Of a stretch of DNA of 64,000 bases, positions 44,656 to 57,730 are shown in pieces (position 1 is the stretch's first letter; every line of letters begins with the position of its first letter). Both the position numbers and the translations under genes were made by a program. This DNA is from Ulota crispa (Eukaryota > Streptophyta > Bryopsida > Orthotrichales > Orthotrichaceae). Under the pieces are notes generated by a model, which worked only from the letters and a program-made list of their open reading frames with translations, was not told the DNA's origin and made no database searches. The stretch covers positions 12,400,817 through 12,464,816 of the forward strand of contig OY987249.1 of the NCBI GenBank assembly GCA_963920765.1. Reading direction: 5' to 3'.

Positions 44656-47600
44656 TTATTGTCGTGCTCTGGGTTCTTGTCGAGACTTGCCTTCGAATAA
44701 GTCATTCAACATGCGCTCCAAGTCATCAGGATTGTACTTCAAGTACTTGTTCACACTTTGCTTTCCTTCAATCATAGCGCTGCAATACCACCAAAGGAAG
44801 AATATGGCTAAGTTTAACAATGCTTTTATCCAAATAAAATCTAGCTACAAAAACTGTAACCAGTGGCAGATGTAAATTTTTAGCACATTTCGCAATGTTT
44901 TTAGCCACTTAAGATAATTTTGAAATCACATCTCGGATCACTGGAAGGGAGTGTTGAGAAAAAGAGGAATTTTGCATGGTACCTGTAACGCTTCAAGAAT
45001 GACCGGTACGCAGGCAGAATAATCTCCTGGACTTGCAGCCGGACGGCTTCTTTGAGCTCATTGTCAGGTATTGTCCATTGAGTTTGGCGTAGATATAAAT
45101 CTTCAAAGGTTAAGCTGAAACCTTTCAATCTGCGTACAAATTTACAATTCAGCGTCATTACATGCAGCTTGTTCAATCACTCTCTCAGAAATGAACTGTC
45201 GTCCAAGATAGCAACAAATATAGAATAAGAACTCTACGAAAAAAATAGCATAGAAATGACGTATCAGTATCGAGAGTGACTATTTACAAGTGAAATATTT
45301 TCACTTGCAAGTAGAGATCAGCTTTGACAATCGTCTCACTGGGAGATACTTTCAAGAAATAATTTTGAACCTTTCTTTGAGCTGGGTTTTGGAAATGCCG
45401 CTATCACCACTAGATCCACCACCTGATCCGGTTATATATTGCAACACCTGCAGACAAGGTCATGGACACAAGCTTCTTAATGCAGTTCACAAGATTTGAC
45501 AGCTCTAGAACAATGCTCTTACAGTTCCAGAACTGCTTAATTCTGTCATTGGATAAATAAAAAGGGGGTTCTTTTTGTGAATAAGAAGTATTAGAGGCTC
45601 TCGTTGCACACCTTATTCCAAGCATTTCGCTGGTAAGAAATGCCATGCTGCTGAACAACTCTTCGTTGAATCTGTACCCAGTCGTCACCTAACATATCCT
45701 TTGCTTCTGATCTGCAAGGATCAGCATTCTGTGTTCAATAAACAAGCAAACGCAGCACTGGAAACAGGTGGATGAAATAAAATAAAAACCGATTACTGTA
45801 ACTTGGGCACGTGAGCATCAGGTTTTATAGGATTGAAAATGTTACCTGCGGACAGATTTCACCATGTAATGAATGTTATTCATCAGGAACAAATGGGCAA
45901 GTGCAGGGTCTTTGTATAGTTTCGCTTTGCCCTCTAGATTAGTTTGCAAAACCTTCATAATCCGCTTAGTCGCAGCTGCCAAATGTGATGTCTTGTCGTC
46001 AACATTGCCACCTGAGAAGAGCTCGTTCAATGTGTTCTGATAACTGCATCATCACAAAGTACAGTACAGAATGGATTCAGTGAGGAACATGGAAAAGCAG
46101 AGATGTCAAGTTGGCCGTCATCGAATAACACACAATCGCAGTCACCAGCGAATTACATTGATATGAACCTTCTCCTTTCAACCAAGGACACGTTCATGAG
46201 GTGTTAACGATAATCTACGTGCAGAGAGGAGCTGAAGGAAAGGAGAGATGCAGTAAGAAACCAAATCAACACAAAAGTATGCAAAGTACAAAGGTTGGCA
46301 CGTACTCCAGCAAGAATTTTACGTAGTTGATGACATAACTCGTAAGCATATGAACCGTTCCGTCCAGAACCAGCGTTTTCGTTGCATCTTTGTCCACGGC
46401 ATCTTCAAAGTCTGCAAAAGTGTCCTTAGCCGTCTGACCTAACTTCCTGATAAGGCCGGTTGCAGCTTCCCGCATGCCTGTAGCTGCATCACCTGAAAAT
46501 ACTTGTTCAATCTGCACGTCACGCAAACAGTCAAGTGAAAACCTTGCATAGGTATCTCATTCTTACAAAAATATTTACCAACTTGCCTTTAAAGCCATAC
46601 TTTTCGTTTGAAAAATGCAAAAAAAGAGTGTTAACAATGACCTTGGAGCAAGCAGTAAACTTTAAAGAGAATTTCACCTACACATGTTTAAACTCGGGCA
46701 GCGGATATACAACGACAGGCACAGTAACATGATCTTAAAATCACCCCAAACGACAAAGAATTCATAGATTTAGTTTGACCAAATTCAATTGCTCATATTT
46801 GTGATATATATACAACTCAGCTAGGCCAAATTGTAGTCACTAGAATCAGTGAAGAACTTTCGTATTTGTTAGCCCAAAAAAATCCTTGAGAGAAAAGAAA
46901 GACCCCATACGACCTACTCCAGAATGATCAAAAAGGAAAAAACACAAGAGCCTAATCGAGGCTTCTTGGTCTTCCAGGAGGTCGGAGGAAAAAGAGAATT
47001 CACCTCAGGTTGAAGATCACGCATTGTTTCATACATGTCAAGGAGCACAAAAAGTTTCTCCGGGGTTTTTTTGCTCTTAGCAATAGCTTCCCCGAAGCTC
47101 AGCAGCATGTGAACGCTGGAATCAGTCACGTCTGCAAAGCATTTCTCTCTGTGTGGGTCGAGGCCTGCCCATATCTGGTCACATAGCTTTCGCTCCGTTG
47201 AAAACAGAAGCTTTATCTGAACATACATTGCCTCTGAAGTGAGGATCCCAACTTAAGCACAAAAACAGGAAACAACGGCAAAACTTCTCAACTACTGAAC
47301 ATTACCTGCATCGTACAAATTTTTCTCACAATCTAAAAATTAGAAAATCCACTTAGGAAGCCAATAGTCATTTATGCTACCTTTTAAAATAGATTCCATT
47401 GTTCGATTTGAAGGACATGATTTCTTAGTTCCTGAAATGTTTTGTTACCTTCGTTGAAGGACCTTAAATGACCTATTTTTAGCTACTGTAGATATGAAAG
47501 CAGCCATGTTTGGCCATGAATACAAAAGGGACACTGGAAGGAAAAGCAGTGCAGGAAACTTACAGCGATGCGCATGTACTGTATCCAGTTAGTAATCTTG

Positions 47601-50548
47601 CCCTCAAGTGACTCCCATGGCATTTTCATAATGTCATCTTTGCTTAACCTTTCAACTCCCAGTTTTCGTAGACTTTGCTCCAAATTGGAAGCCCTCACCT
47701 CCCTATGCCAACCCACATAGATGCCGTAAAATACTGAGTTTCCAGTAAAACAAAAACTTCTCGAAATTGTCAGCCATGACCTTAACCCAAAGTGCCCAAG
47801 CTAAAACTAGAAGATCACTGTGGACGCTAACTGTCAACTTCAAAAAGCATGTTTGTCATTGAAACAGTATGGGACATTGTTTCCTCTTTCTATTGATGCG
47901 TGTTGTTACCTTCCTTGAAACTTTAAATGAGAACTATGTAAGTTTGACCATTTGGGCACTTCGGGTTAACAATATTCATACGGACAATGACTTTGTTGAT
48001 TATAGAATCGTTTTTCAAAACAGTCAGCACATAGTCACAAAAATGTCGACATTCTTATATGCATATATAGGTCACTAACTCACGGAATCATAAAATAAAG
48101 AGGCCAATAAGAAGCAATGACAGATATATTTGTACCTGTAAGTCTTGAGACACTGTTGATGATGGCCAGCAGCAACCAGGCGTTGTGACATCTCGTGCAG
48201 TTGAGGAACAACCTTTGGTGATATCAACACCGGAAGCACTGGAGGATTAAGAGCCTTATCGTTGTGAGGAGTATTTGTCAGCAATAGCTTCACCTCTTCA
48301 CCTTCAGCTCCGCCGTTCTGTGCCGTTTCTGGTACATGCTTCCCAGGGATAGGTAAAGTCTCCATAAGTCGAGCAGGATCTGCTGGCTTACTACAAAGAG
48401 CACCAAACAGGGAAAACTCTGAACTGTGAGTGCTGGCTTACCATGCATGAGCTAACATGTAGTTCCCATTCTTCACTCAACCAGGGTAGAGGAAACTATC
48501 TATGTCACTTAGGCATTTTCCAATACGTAGGACTAAGGTCTTTGAGAGATTTGGAGAGCTCTAGAGAGATCATTTTAAGGGAGGGTCGGATCTGTATAAG
48601 AGCTAATTATATCAATGTATGAAATTCGTGTGCAGTTCCAATCAAAGTGAGAGATTGTAAATCACTGTGAGCAATGGTAGACTCCCTATATTCTCCATTC
48701 AAAGATCAGTGGCCATAGACATTTAGTCAAGTCGTACTTACAACAAGTGCTAATAAGTCCAAGAAAGTGTATGACCAAATGAGCTGCTTTTAAGATCAAA
48801 AATATAGGAGATGTGATAAGGTCCCTAACAAATTCAGTATCCTCTACCTTAGCATCCATAATCCCAGCTCAGTTACACATCTGGACACATTTCTTCACCT
48901 CATCGGCTAAAGAATAATCACACTTGCAAGCACAAAGGAATCCAACTTTACAATAAACAGCAAGAATACAGGAATTATCCAGCCGCAAAATAGAACAAGA
49001 GCTCCTATTTCCCAGTACTGTACTGACCTGTGGTTTGTCAGAAGCACCTTGAACTCTTCTTCAAGGCGGCTCATGCCTTTTCCAAACAAATCTCTCGCTT
49101 GGTTCAGAGCAGTGTCACTTGCTTTCAAACTACGCATAAGCGTTAGATACTCAACATTTTTATGCAGCGTGTCACAAGCGGCCAAAAATCCACCAAAATC
49201 GCTTTTGGGTCCCTCCAGCACCTTGTTTTCCACCTGCATCCCAAATCACACTTAAGTTGTTATCCCCTAAAGGCCACTAACATATCTACAGGAGTTAAAA
49301 TAAAATAACAAGGAGGCTTGAAGGTAACAAATGTACCAATAGAAAGATGAAATTATAGTCTCCATTTGTGAACAATAGAAACATATATTGAAAGTTACTA
49401 TAATAGATTCCTAGCTTTCAAACTGAAATTCATGTTTACCGTGTCCATTCAAAGGTTCAAACAAATCATGTATGAGGGTTTCCAGCTCTAATCTGAACTC
49501 AGATGTAAGATATCGGCCAAAAGTAGGGCATTTCATACCTGACGGGAAATGTCAAACTGATGCAGCACAGATTGAGCTGCTTCGAGGGTATTATCAATGT
49601 TTTCATGCGCTTTTCGGAAAGCATGTGTTTTCACCTAGATTCACAGACATGTCACATAATAGCTGTCAAGATGGCTCACTCCACTGACAACAATATACAT
49701 GTCTGCAAAGCCAAATTATATTGCAGAAACAGAACTGATGACAAAGCTAATCTTTTCTGCTGGTAAGAGGTCCCCCACTGTTTCTGCACACAAACCATTT
49801 CATAAAGGTGCTCGAGACAAAAAATTAGGTCAGAATTTTGGAAAATCCCCTATGCGACCAATATCTTCATGTCTCAAGCCTCTGGTGTGTATAAAGACTT
49901 GTTAAGAGCACGTTTTAAGAACTAATTTGAATTGCACAGGTCGAGGCAACATGCTCGTAATCACATGTAATCCTACATCGACTGGATCATTCACTACATT
50001 TATTCGTTTCACGTCATTATGTTCAATGTAGACTTTACAGTAGTATAAGCAACATGAAAAGGTGGCGAATTGCATAGCTCCTACGTGGCATGCATAAAGG
50101 ATTTGAGAGGTGGACTAAATGCTTGTTACTTCAAGCACATCATATATGCAACGGGTTATTTTCTGTAGGCTTAATCACCGATAGTTGCAAGCTGCACATG
50201 ATATTGATGAAAATTTTGAGCTTGTTGGTTCGACCAGTGCAATCTGAAGATGCAAGTTGCAATCTAATGACAAATTGCACCACTACTTGTGACAATTTAC
50301 TGTATTGCCTCAACTGTATATCATTGCACAAGTGTGAACGCCTACAATCTGATTCAGCTATTGGATTGGGAAAAGAGTATGACACTTACTTGAGTAGGTC
50401 GCATTGCAGTCTCAAGGGTAGACAACCGATTGTCAAAAGAGCCTAGAATGGAAATCATGGTGCCCGTCACGTCTCGGCTCTTTTCCAAACTCTCGCGCAG
50501 AAACTCCGCCCGAGACTTGATGGCCTCCATATCGTCGTCGGCCCCCAT
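44656..50548 (-). CDS. EXO70: Exocyst subunit EXO70 (EXO70A-like), 12 exons, 639 aa
   Basis: Subunit of the octameric exocyst that tethers secretory vesicles to the plasma membrane; EXO70 contacts membrane phosphoinositides through its C-terminal domain. Exons, 5' to 3': 50548-50390, 49634-49539, 49233-49028, 48390-48136, 47702-47564, 47216-47004, 46511-46306, 46043-45846, 45711-45612, 45447-45371, 45129-44983, 44779-44656. All borders are GT-AG, phases match, and the sum, 1920 nt, is exactly 640 codons with TAA. The N-terminus (MGADDDMEAIKSRAEFLRES) is a helical, coiled-coil-like segment. Family landmarks are LGVERLS (253-259), LLGDDWVQ-type sequence (around 498-504), KERLKGF, LPAYRSFLKRY and the C-terminal YLKYNPDDLERML. 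Length and intron-rich layout fit the EXO70A clade; Arabidopsis EXO70A1 is 638 aa. The donors of exon 7 (GTACGT, chosen over a nearby alternative to give LLDYQNTL) and exon 10 (GTTCAA, weak) are the least certain borders. No disabling change was seen. Confidence 0.93.
47782..47969. mobile_element. TTAA-flanked MITE in EXO70 intron 4 (188 bp)
   Basis: TTAACCCAAAGTGCCCAAGC at the left; TTAACCCGAAGTGCCCAAAT at the right in reverse complement. It lies wholly within the intron between 48135 and 47703, away from both splice sites. It is the smallest intact copy of the TTAA family here. Confidence 0.8.
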
Positions 50549-52660
50549 TTTGAAATCTTTCGACTAAGAGGCTACAGCTCTCTCAAATCCAATGAAAAAG
50601 CATCACCATCATCCGACGCCACCACTTTTCTTGAGGCATGCGAGACCGATTTTCTATTTAAAAATCTCTACCCAGCAACGCACCCTAAGTGGCAATCACT
50701 CTGTTCCTCGTAGTCTCCGCTTCCAAAGGGCGTAGCCATTTCGGGTACACGGTGACCACGGCTTCCTCAACCAAATGATGTCCTCGCTGAAATCCACAAA
50801 TACATTCTTCAATCAAAACTTCAAACAAAAAATCTCCTCCTCCTCAAGACCGTAACAGACAGCAGATTTCAAGTCAGGAGCTTCTAGCGTTATCTGAATA
50901 GTACCGCGTTATTAGGTCACCTGATGAAGATGCAACCGAGACAAAAAGTTCCGGCTTGAGAATATTTAGGGCACACCTGATAACGAAGACCACTACTCCT
51001 ACTAGTATTGCTATACTCTAGAAGAATACGATCTCTCACACTTTTCACCGTAACCTTTCTCATTCTAATTGCACTGTAAATGGCAGAGGAACTACACTTG
51101 CCTACTGCAATAGTTGGCTGGGTACAAATGCTTTCATTCTTACACTACCTCCGAAAGTTGGCAAAGTGCCAATGTTTTCATGCTTGACGTCAAGATATGA
51201 GAAGATTTGCGTCGAAGGAGTAAAAATGTCAAAGAATTGAAGCATCTAGGAAACTGTAACACTTCCTTGAGTTCTCGGTTGGACCTAAGATGTTCACATT
51301 TCCTTTCAAGAATATTATGATCTTCCGAATACGGTACTAAGAAAATCAAGAACTCCGCCTCATCGATACAAAACCTGGTCAGAAGGGAGAACGAAAAAGG
51401 TCACGATCACGACAATAATTTGGATCAGCTCTAAGCAAGAATCCCTAGTCTACGGGGGAAAATCCTTTCCATGCACAGCAAGCCCCGCACATCTAAACAA
51501 TCCGTTTGAATTCGAATGCAAAACATTCGAGAAAATAAAAGAAAATAAAAGAGCACGGTAGGAACAGCAAGGTCGTTTCCAATTAAAGGGAAAAAAAAAA
51601 AATCCATAGGCCTGTGTCCTGAAATAAAGATTCATCGTACCTACGTGCGTACTCTAACGTTGACCGCAAAATGTACAAATAAACCTAACAGCTCACCGGC
51701 CAAATACACTGCTCAAAAAGAATATCGTACTCTCGAAAGCAGAAAATGTAGGCAACCAAAACCTATCTAAATGCGACGCTACCAAACCTTGTACAACAAG
51801 GACACTGATTTTCTGACAGTACATCAAGACTTGCGTTCGGTTCAGATCATCTACCAAAAAAAATTCGAACTCTTTTAGTATCCAGGCATTCCGTTCTTTG
51901 ACGCGTTGGAATCACCTTCGCTTCGTTAACAAGAACATTTAGAAATCTGGCAATTTTAACAATAAGAGAAGCTACGCACAAGCACTTAAAATGACGCAAT
52001 CAGGAGTGGCCTGGAAAAGAGACTCACGAGCTCGCCAACGCAACGATCCGATAGTAAACAAGAACAAGAGCTTGGCAATAAAGAAAAACAAAAAAAGAAA
52101 CGTTTCAACTCCTCGCAATTTACAGAAACTCAACACAGAGCTAGAAGACCGAGAGGAACAGATTCTTGAACCCTAACATCACGAGTTGCCTCAATTCGAG
52201 CAGTACATCATTCCACAAAACGAACAAACCTCGATAGCTCAATTTGTGGAATAACTTACGTTCGGGCTTCAAAAGCTTCGCCTTCTCCAGATGCCAAGTG
52301 GTCAAATGAACAGAATTTTGATCCCGGAAATAGAAACTGAGAAAAGAGGGTTAGCTGCGAGGTGGAGAGAGAGTGGAAACAGTCAAGGGCGATGAAGGAC
52401 GATGAAGGAGGAGCAGCAACGAGAGAATAGAAAGGCGAGGAAGAGGAAGAGAAAGCGCGGATGCATTATAAGTTTACGCGCAAGTGAAAGAAAGGAAGAA
52501 AAGGAGCCTACGGTCCACCGGCACTGCTGGTTTTGTTTGACTGGTCTGCCCGCGAGCTGCCCCCCTCTTTGGGCAGTTATTATTGATGCCACGCTGGCAC
52601 TGCAGGAGGGATTTCTGGCCTCGCCTCCATTTCCAATTTTGGATTATTATTTAACTTGAC
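50549..52660 (-). promoter_or_regulatory. EXO70 5' leader and promoter region, probably with a leader intron
   Basis: On the minus strand a strong donor, CCCGAAC|GTAAGT, ends a possible untranslated exon at 52260. Upstream of it (about 52380-52500) the minus strand is CT-rich, as is common in plant leaders and near start sites. The matching acceptor before 50548 was not fixed. Short open frames here are not convincing genes. Confidence 0.4.
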
Positions 52661-53139
52661 TCGCATGGCCTTTTTCTAACTTTTTTTACTGTCTGGGGGA
52701 ATTGAAATTGTAAAGTAGATCCCGTCGATCTATTAGATCCTCTCCTCATTCACATTCTTTGTACATCTATACCAGGGTTTAATTTTGGTTTTGTCAGGGT
52801 AGAGCGACCCGCACCCCAAAATGCAGGCAGGGAAGGAAAATTTAGCTAAAATTGAATCACGTGAATGATGGACAGATGTTCATCCAAACTAACTTCTATT
52901 ATAAGCTATTTTCATCCAAAATTTGGTGAATTGGAACTTTGCTCCAAATAGAATCCGGCAAATTCATCCAGTTTTTCACAAAGATTTTTTAGTGTAACAA
53001 TAGCCAATTCACTTTTGAGGTAAGATTTAGGCAAAAATTTGCCAACAAATTAAACGCTGATCTATACTACTATAAGCGGGAGGATTTCCCTAGGCATGCC
53101 CTTTTCTAGAACCTTCTAGAATTTTTTCACTAAGCAATA
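52661..53139. other. Unassigned intergenic sequence
   Basis: No gene or element ends recognised. Confidence 0.35.
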
Positions 53140-53148
53140 AATAAATTT

Positions 53149-53583
53149 GGAAAATTACAAATAGGGGCATGAAAACGTAAAATATTACAAATAGGGGCGT
53201 CGCAGTTTCAAAATAATTACAAATAGAGGCACATTTTCAGAAAAATGTAAATTTTTGAAATGATTTTTGGTTTGGGCATTGGCTAATTTAGATACATCAC
53301 ATTAAATGTTAGCTAAATTCCAAAAAAAATAAACGTTTTCAAAATTTGCCATCCCCTTCACTCAAATTTCTTAATTTAGGCTTGATTTGGAGAAACCTTT
53401 TAAATAAAATTGAAATTAGCAAACATTTAATGTGATGTGTCTAAATCAACCAATGTTTGAACCCAGCAAAATTATAAGAATTTACAATTTTTTTTGAAAT
53501 TGTGCCCCTATTTGTAATTATTTTGAAATCGCGCCTCTATTCATAATATTTTACATTTTCATGCCCCTATTTTTAACTTCCCC
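53149..53583. mobile_element. Mutator-like MITE, copy 3 (435 bp)
   Basis: The left end GGAAAATTACAAATAGGGGC has lost part of its G run; the right end closes in CCCC. Exact 9-bp duplication AATAAATTT at 53140-53148 and 53584-53592. Collinear with the copy at 24459-24862. Confidence 0.85.
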
Positions 53584-53592
53584 AATAAATTT

Positions 53593-56500
53593 TAGAAGGG
53601 CTTGATAACAACAATGACGTTGTTGAAGAACAAATTTGCACATCCACATCATAAATCATGTGAAATCCTAGAGTCTAAAGAGTTGTATGCACCTCCAAGT
53701 GACCACACAAATAATCATGAGGTGACTTTCTAGGATAAAGCAATCTAATTGTCAAGGCAACCTAATTAAGTGCAATATTCAATGTAGCTAATTCCTTCCC
53801 AAAATCTAAGCATACATTCCAAAAGTTAAGAAAGGTGGATCAATGCATGGAAATGTGAAGCGAATTGAGAATGGAAACTGATAGTAAAACATTCTTAAAA
53901 GCAAGTATATTTTGTCGCCAAAAGGCTTTGGAGGTAGTTACTAACTTGTCACAAATCTATTCCAAAAATACTACCAAATTTTGTGAATATACCACCAATC
54001 CACTTTGAGTCTATTACCAATCTAGTTTGAATATTAAAAAAAATAAGAAGAGTGGAGGCATTTTTAGTTCTAGATAGTGAATAGATTAAAAGAGGCAAGA
54101 AAATGAATTCTTTCCAAATTTAAGGTTTCCTAAATCAATAGAATATATTCTTGAAGACAATGAAACTTTTTGTCAAATCATGACCAATTTTTGACTTAAA
54201 TGTGCTGCCTTTATAAGAATTGACACAAGTATTGTAAACATCATTTGATAATAGAAATATGGGAACTTTTCTTTATGGCATGTAACGTATTAATATAATT
54301 AATTTTAGGAGCTAAAAGTCAAGCTTTTAAGAAGCCAACTCTTAACCCAATGTCCTCAAAAACAACCATGAAATCGCGGAACTAAGACCCTTTATAATGA
54401 TCAACTTCAAAGACCAAATGTTACAAACATTTGTCTAAACCTTTTTGTGAATGTGGTAAGTTTAAAAAAATAACTAGTTGTTATTGAGTACAATTTCTAC
54501 TTGGGATCAATTTATACCAAGAAAAAAGCAAAAAGTCACTCAAAATTTCAAATCCACAATTGAATCAAAAATGTTTTTGTAGTCCAGTGACCTTGCCATT
54601 CTTTTGTAGTCAAGGATTTTGTTTGGAATCTTATATGTCCAAAGTAAATAGCCCTAAATTTTAGAAGCATTTTATTCTCTCAGTCTTTGAAAACTACCTA
54701 ATAGAATTCCAAGACACCATAATCCTTCAAGCCTCACATTCATAGATTTTACTTACCTAGTGAATATAGTGATCTAAACTCTAAAATGTTACAATAAATG
54801 GATACAAACACCAACTATGGTTTATTATGGATTTACACAAAAATCCCCATGCAAATTACAATTGAAGTACTAGTAGACTCTTTGTGTAGAATTTGTGCTT
54901 CTTATTGTCACGTTCAATAAACTGGGATATAACTAAATTTTATGATTAGTGTATAAAGTTTGGATATAAACCACTCTCCACATGAAATGAAAGGGTATTG
55001 CATAGAATACATGACAAAGAAAAGGCATTAGCCATTCATAATTTATCATGTTTGCTCTTTTTAATGAGTGTTAAGGACAATTCCCACTTGATTCCAAATC
55101 TAGTTGAAATTTAAAAATTTGATTAGTTAAAGGATGAGAATTGAGACTTAAAGCGTCATGCCAAGTCTAAATCCCAAGTCCAAATCCTAAGTTCCACTAA
55201 ATCCTCAAAATTTGATTGATTGAAAGGTAATATGTTAGAACATATAGCTTCACATCATGTCCCAATTCTTGATTCCCCTTGAAAACATACACAACTACAT
55301 TTCTTGAAAGTTTTTGTGCTCCAAAAAGAGAAATTTGGGTTTAGTATATACATAATCCAATTTAAAATCAAATTTTCAACAACTATATTGAACAAAACAT
55401 TCAAGCATTTTTATTGATACATCTACATGGCCCTTTGAAAGCTAGCAAAGTTAAAACACAAATATAGATTTGGATGGGTAGAGCCAACTTGTGGGACATA
55501 CAATAACTTATCTCTTTTGATTTGTTGGAACAAGATCTTTTATTACCGTGTACAACAAACAAAGGAGCAATTCATATTAGATCTCACATCCCAACTTTGC
55601 ATGTTTCAACTCAATGCCAAGTCCTAACTTTGTTGTGTTGAAAAAGGAAAATAATAACTAATTAATTTTTTGAATATTTTGAGCAAAAACATTGTTGAAA
55701 TTTGCCTTCCAAGCTAGATCTTCAAGTATGCTACACCAATTCTTGAGCAAAGATTTTGTTGACACCAAAGCTTCCAAAAATTGCTACCATGTACATGCAT
55801 ATTTATATGCACTAGGATGTAGAATATAGTGTAAATTGCCCTTTTAAGTCCTATTGTTCATGTATCTACCAATCAAACTCTAAACCTTTTGAATGGCACT
55901 TGGAACAAACAAAGAGGCGTTATGACTATAACTTTTGCTAAACAATTAAAAAAAAGTCAAGCTTAAGCCTAAATGATGCTGCCATTGCCTTTTGTCTTCT
56001 AAAACTCACATGTGTTGTGCAATTCGTTTGGACCGTTGCTAATTTATTTAGGTTTTAGAGCGTATGTGAGGTTTAGGTTGTGCCGAAAAATAGGTGAGCT
56101 CTTCAGGTCATACTCTTTGATTCAATAGCTAAGAATTTGTGATTGTTTGAAAAATGCGCGGTGAGGGTTTCAAAACTACTTTAGGCAAAAATGATTGCCT
56201 TCTTTTTTTTCTAATCGATGTCTCTTGCTTATTTTGAAAGATTGAATTTATTATGCTGATGGATGTCTACATGCTCTCTAGCTAGGTAGAGTTTTCAGAT
56301 CAACGGCTATTGAGTTTTTGGTGTATTTAGATTTGTTGGAAGTAGAGTTCAGTTATTATGAACTTGCATGCGCATGTCCCCCAAGAGTAAAAAATTCCAG
56401 CGGCTAAGTGTCTATGACTAAAGAGTAGCTTGAAATAACTTTCTATTGAACCGTCAAAATTGTATAGTTTTTCCCCCCTTACTTTCTGCTTTGCTAAACT

Positions 56501-56617
56501 AGATATCATTGGGTTGTGAGTCCATTTTCTCAACGGAAATCAAATCGCTTGATTTGCTATACCTTCTTCTCTGCCGCAAACGGGTTAATTTATTTCTTAT
56601 TTCCGTTTTGTTGCAAA
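53593..56617. other. About 3 kb of unassigned AT-rich sequence
   Basis: No open frames of note, no inverted-repeat ends, and no match to the families elsewhere in the window that I could see. Confidence 0.4.
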
Positions 56618-56759
56618 CACTAGAAGAAAAAATTGTCCTAAAGAATGGTTCACGACAACTGCAAATGTCCTAAACGATTAAACAATGACTCAATTGCAGT
56701 CATTCAGGACATTTGTAGTTGTTGTGGACCAATTTTTTATCACAAGATTTCTTCTAGTG
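56618..56759. mobile_element. Small CACTA-type MITE (142 bp)
   Basis: CACTAGAAGAAAAAATTGTCC at the left; the right end in reverse complement is CACTAGAAGAAATCTTGTG. The arms also pair inward through GACAACTGCAAATGTCCT-like sequence. The expected 3-bp duplication is imperfect (AAA / AGA). Confidence 0.65.
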
Positions 56760-57727
56760 AGAGCTCTAGACACGGGGTTGTTAGGAGGCGGGTGATGCCA
56801 TAATTAGGAAAAATATGGGGCCCCAATAAAGCCCTGAGTTTTGAGGGGTCTCTAGCCATGGGAACCCAGTTCCCAATAAAATCATGCTCAAGCTGGTGTG
56901 GCATCATTGATGCCACGTCAACTTTTTCAAAAAATTAATGAAAAAAAAATCAAAAAAAAAAAAAAAAAATCTTATTTTTTTCTAAGATTATTTTACTGAT
57001 TTTGTTGATTCTTTATATTCTCTTGATTTTTTTGATTTTTTTGATATTTTTGATTTTTTCAAGATTTATATACAAGTATTAATTGCTAAACTACTTGTCC
57101 ATACCTACTAGGTTACAAGAACACCAATAAGGCCATAATTCTATACTTTTGCTTGTATAAGCTTCTTTGAACATACATGCTTCTATATAATGTTTAAAGC
57201 CATATAGAATAAGAGGAAGAGGCTCTATGCTTCTATCCACCCTTACTCGAGCATCTCCTATGTACTTTTGTGACACTCTTACAAAGCTCTATTTAGCTTT
57301 ATATGTGAATGTTGACATAGTTATTATACAATATCAACTTACAAGTAATTAAAGATACATACACTAGCCGTAGAATATGCTCTTCTATAATGGATACAGA
57401 TCCATGAGCTTATTTACCAATAATATGAAGAGAAAATGACAGGATTCCTCTGCAATGACAATGGTGTCTAATGTCATGATTTGGGTATAAATACTTATGA
57501 GTTACTCAAATACTTTGAGCTCACAATAAGCTTGCCAAAAAATCCCATGGTTTTGGCTCTAGTTACTCATTTTATTGCACTATTTTAATACTTCACTAAT
57601 TGGACCTAACAAGAGCTTTTTTGTTGCTAGCAAAAAATAACACTCTAGCCATAGCAAACCTAAATTACTTGGTTTTACTCCCATGTTAGCATACAACTTA
57701 CAACATGAGAATTTGAAATATCCGCCA
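56760..57727. other. Unassigned sequence with A/T-rich simple tracts
   Basis: Homopolymer and TTTTGATT tracts at 56940-57065. Otherwise nothing recognised. Confidence 0.35.
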
Positions 57728-57730
57728 TGT

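Noticed and set aside
49255-49275. TTATCCCCTAAAGGCC in EXO70 intron 2 as a TTAA-element end
   Set aside because: The tetramer is TTAT and no right end was found within the intron, so a lone match is not enough.
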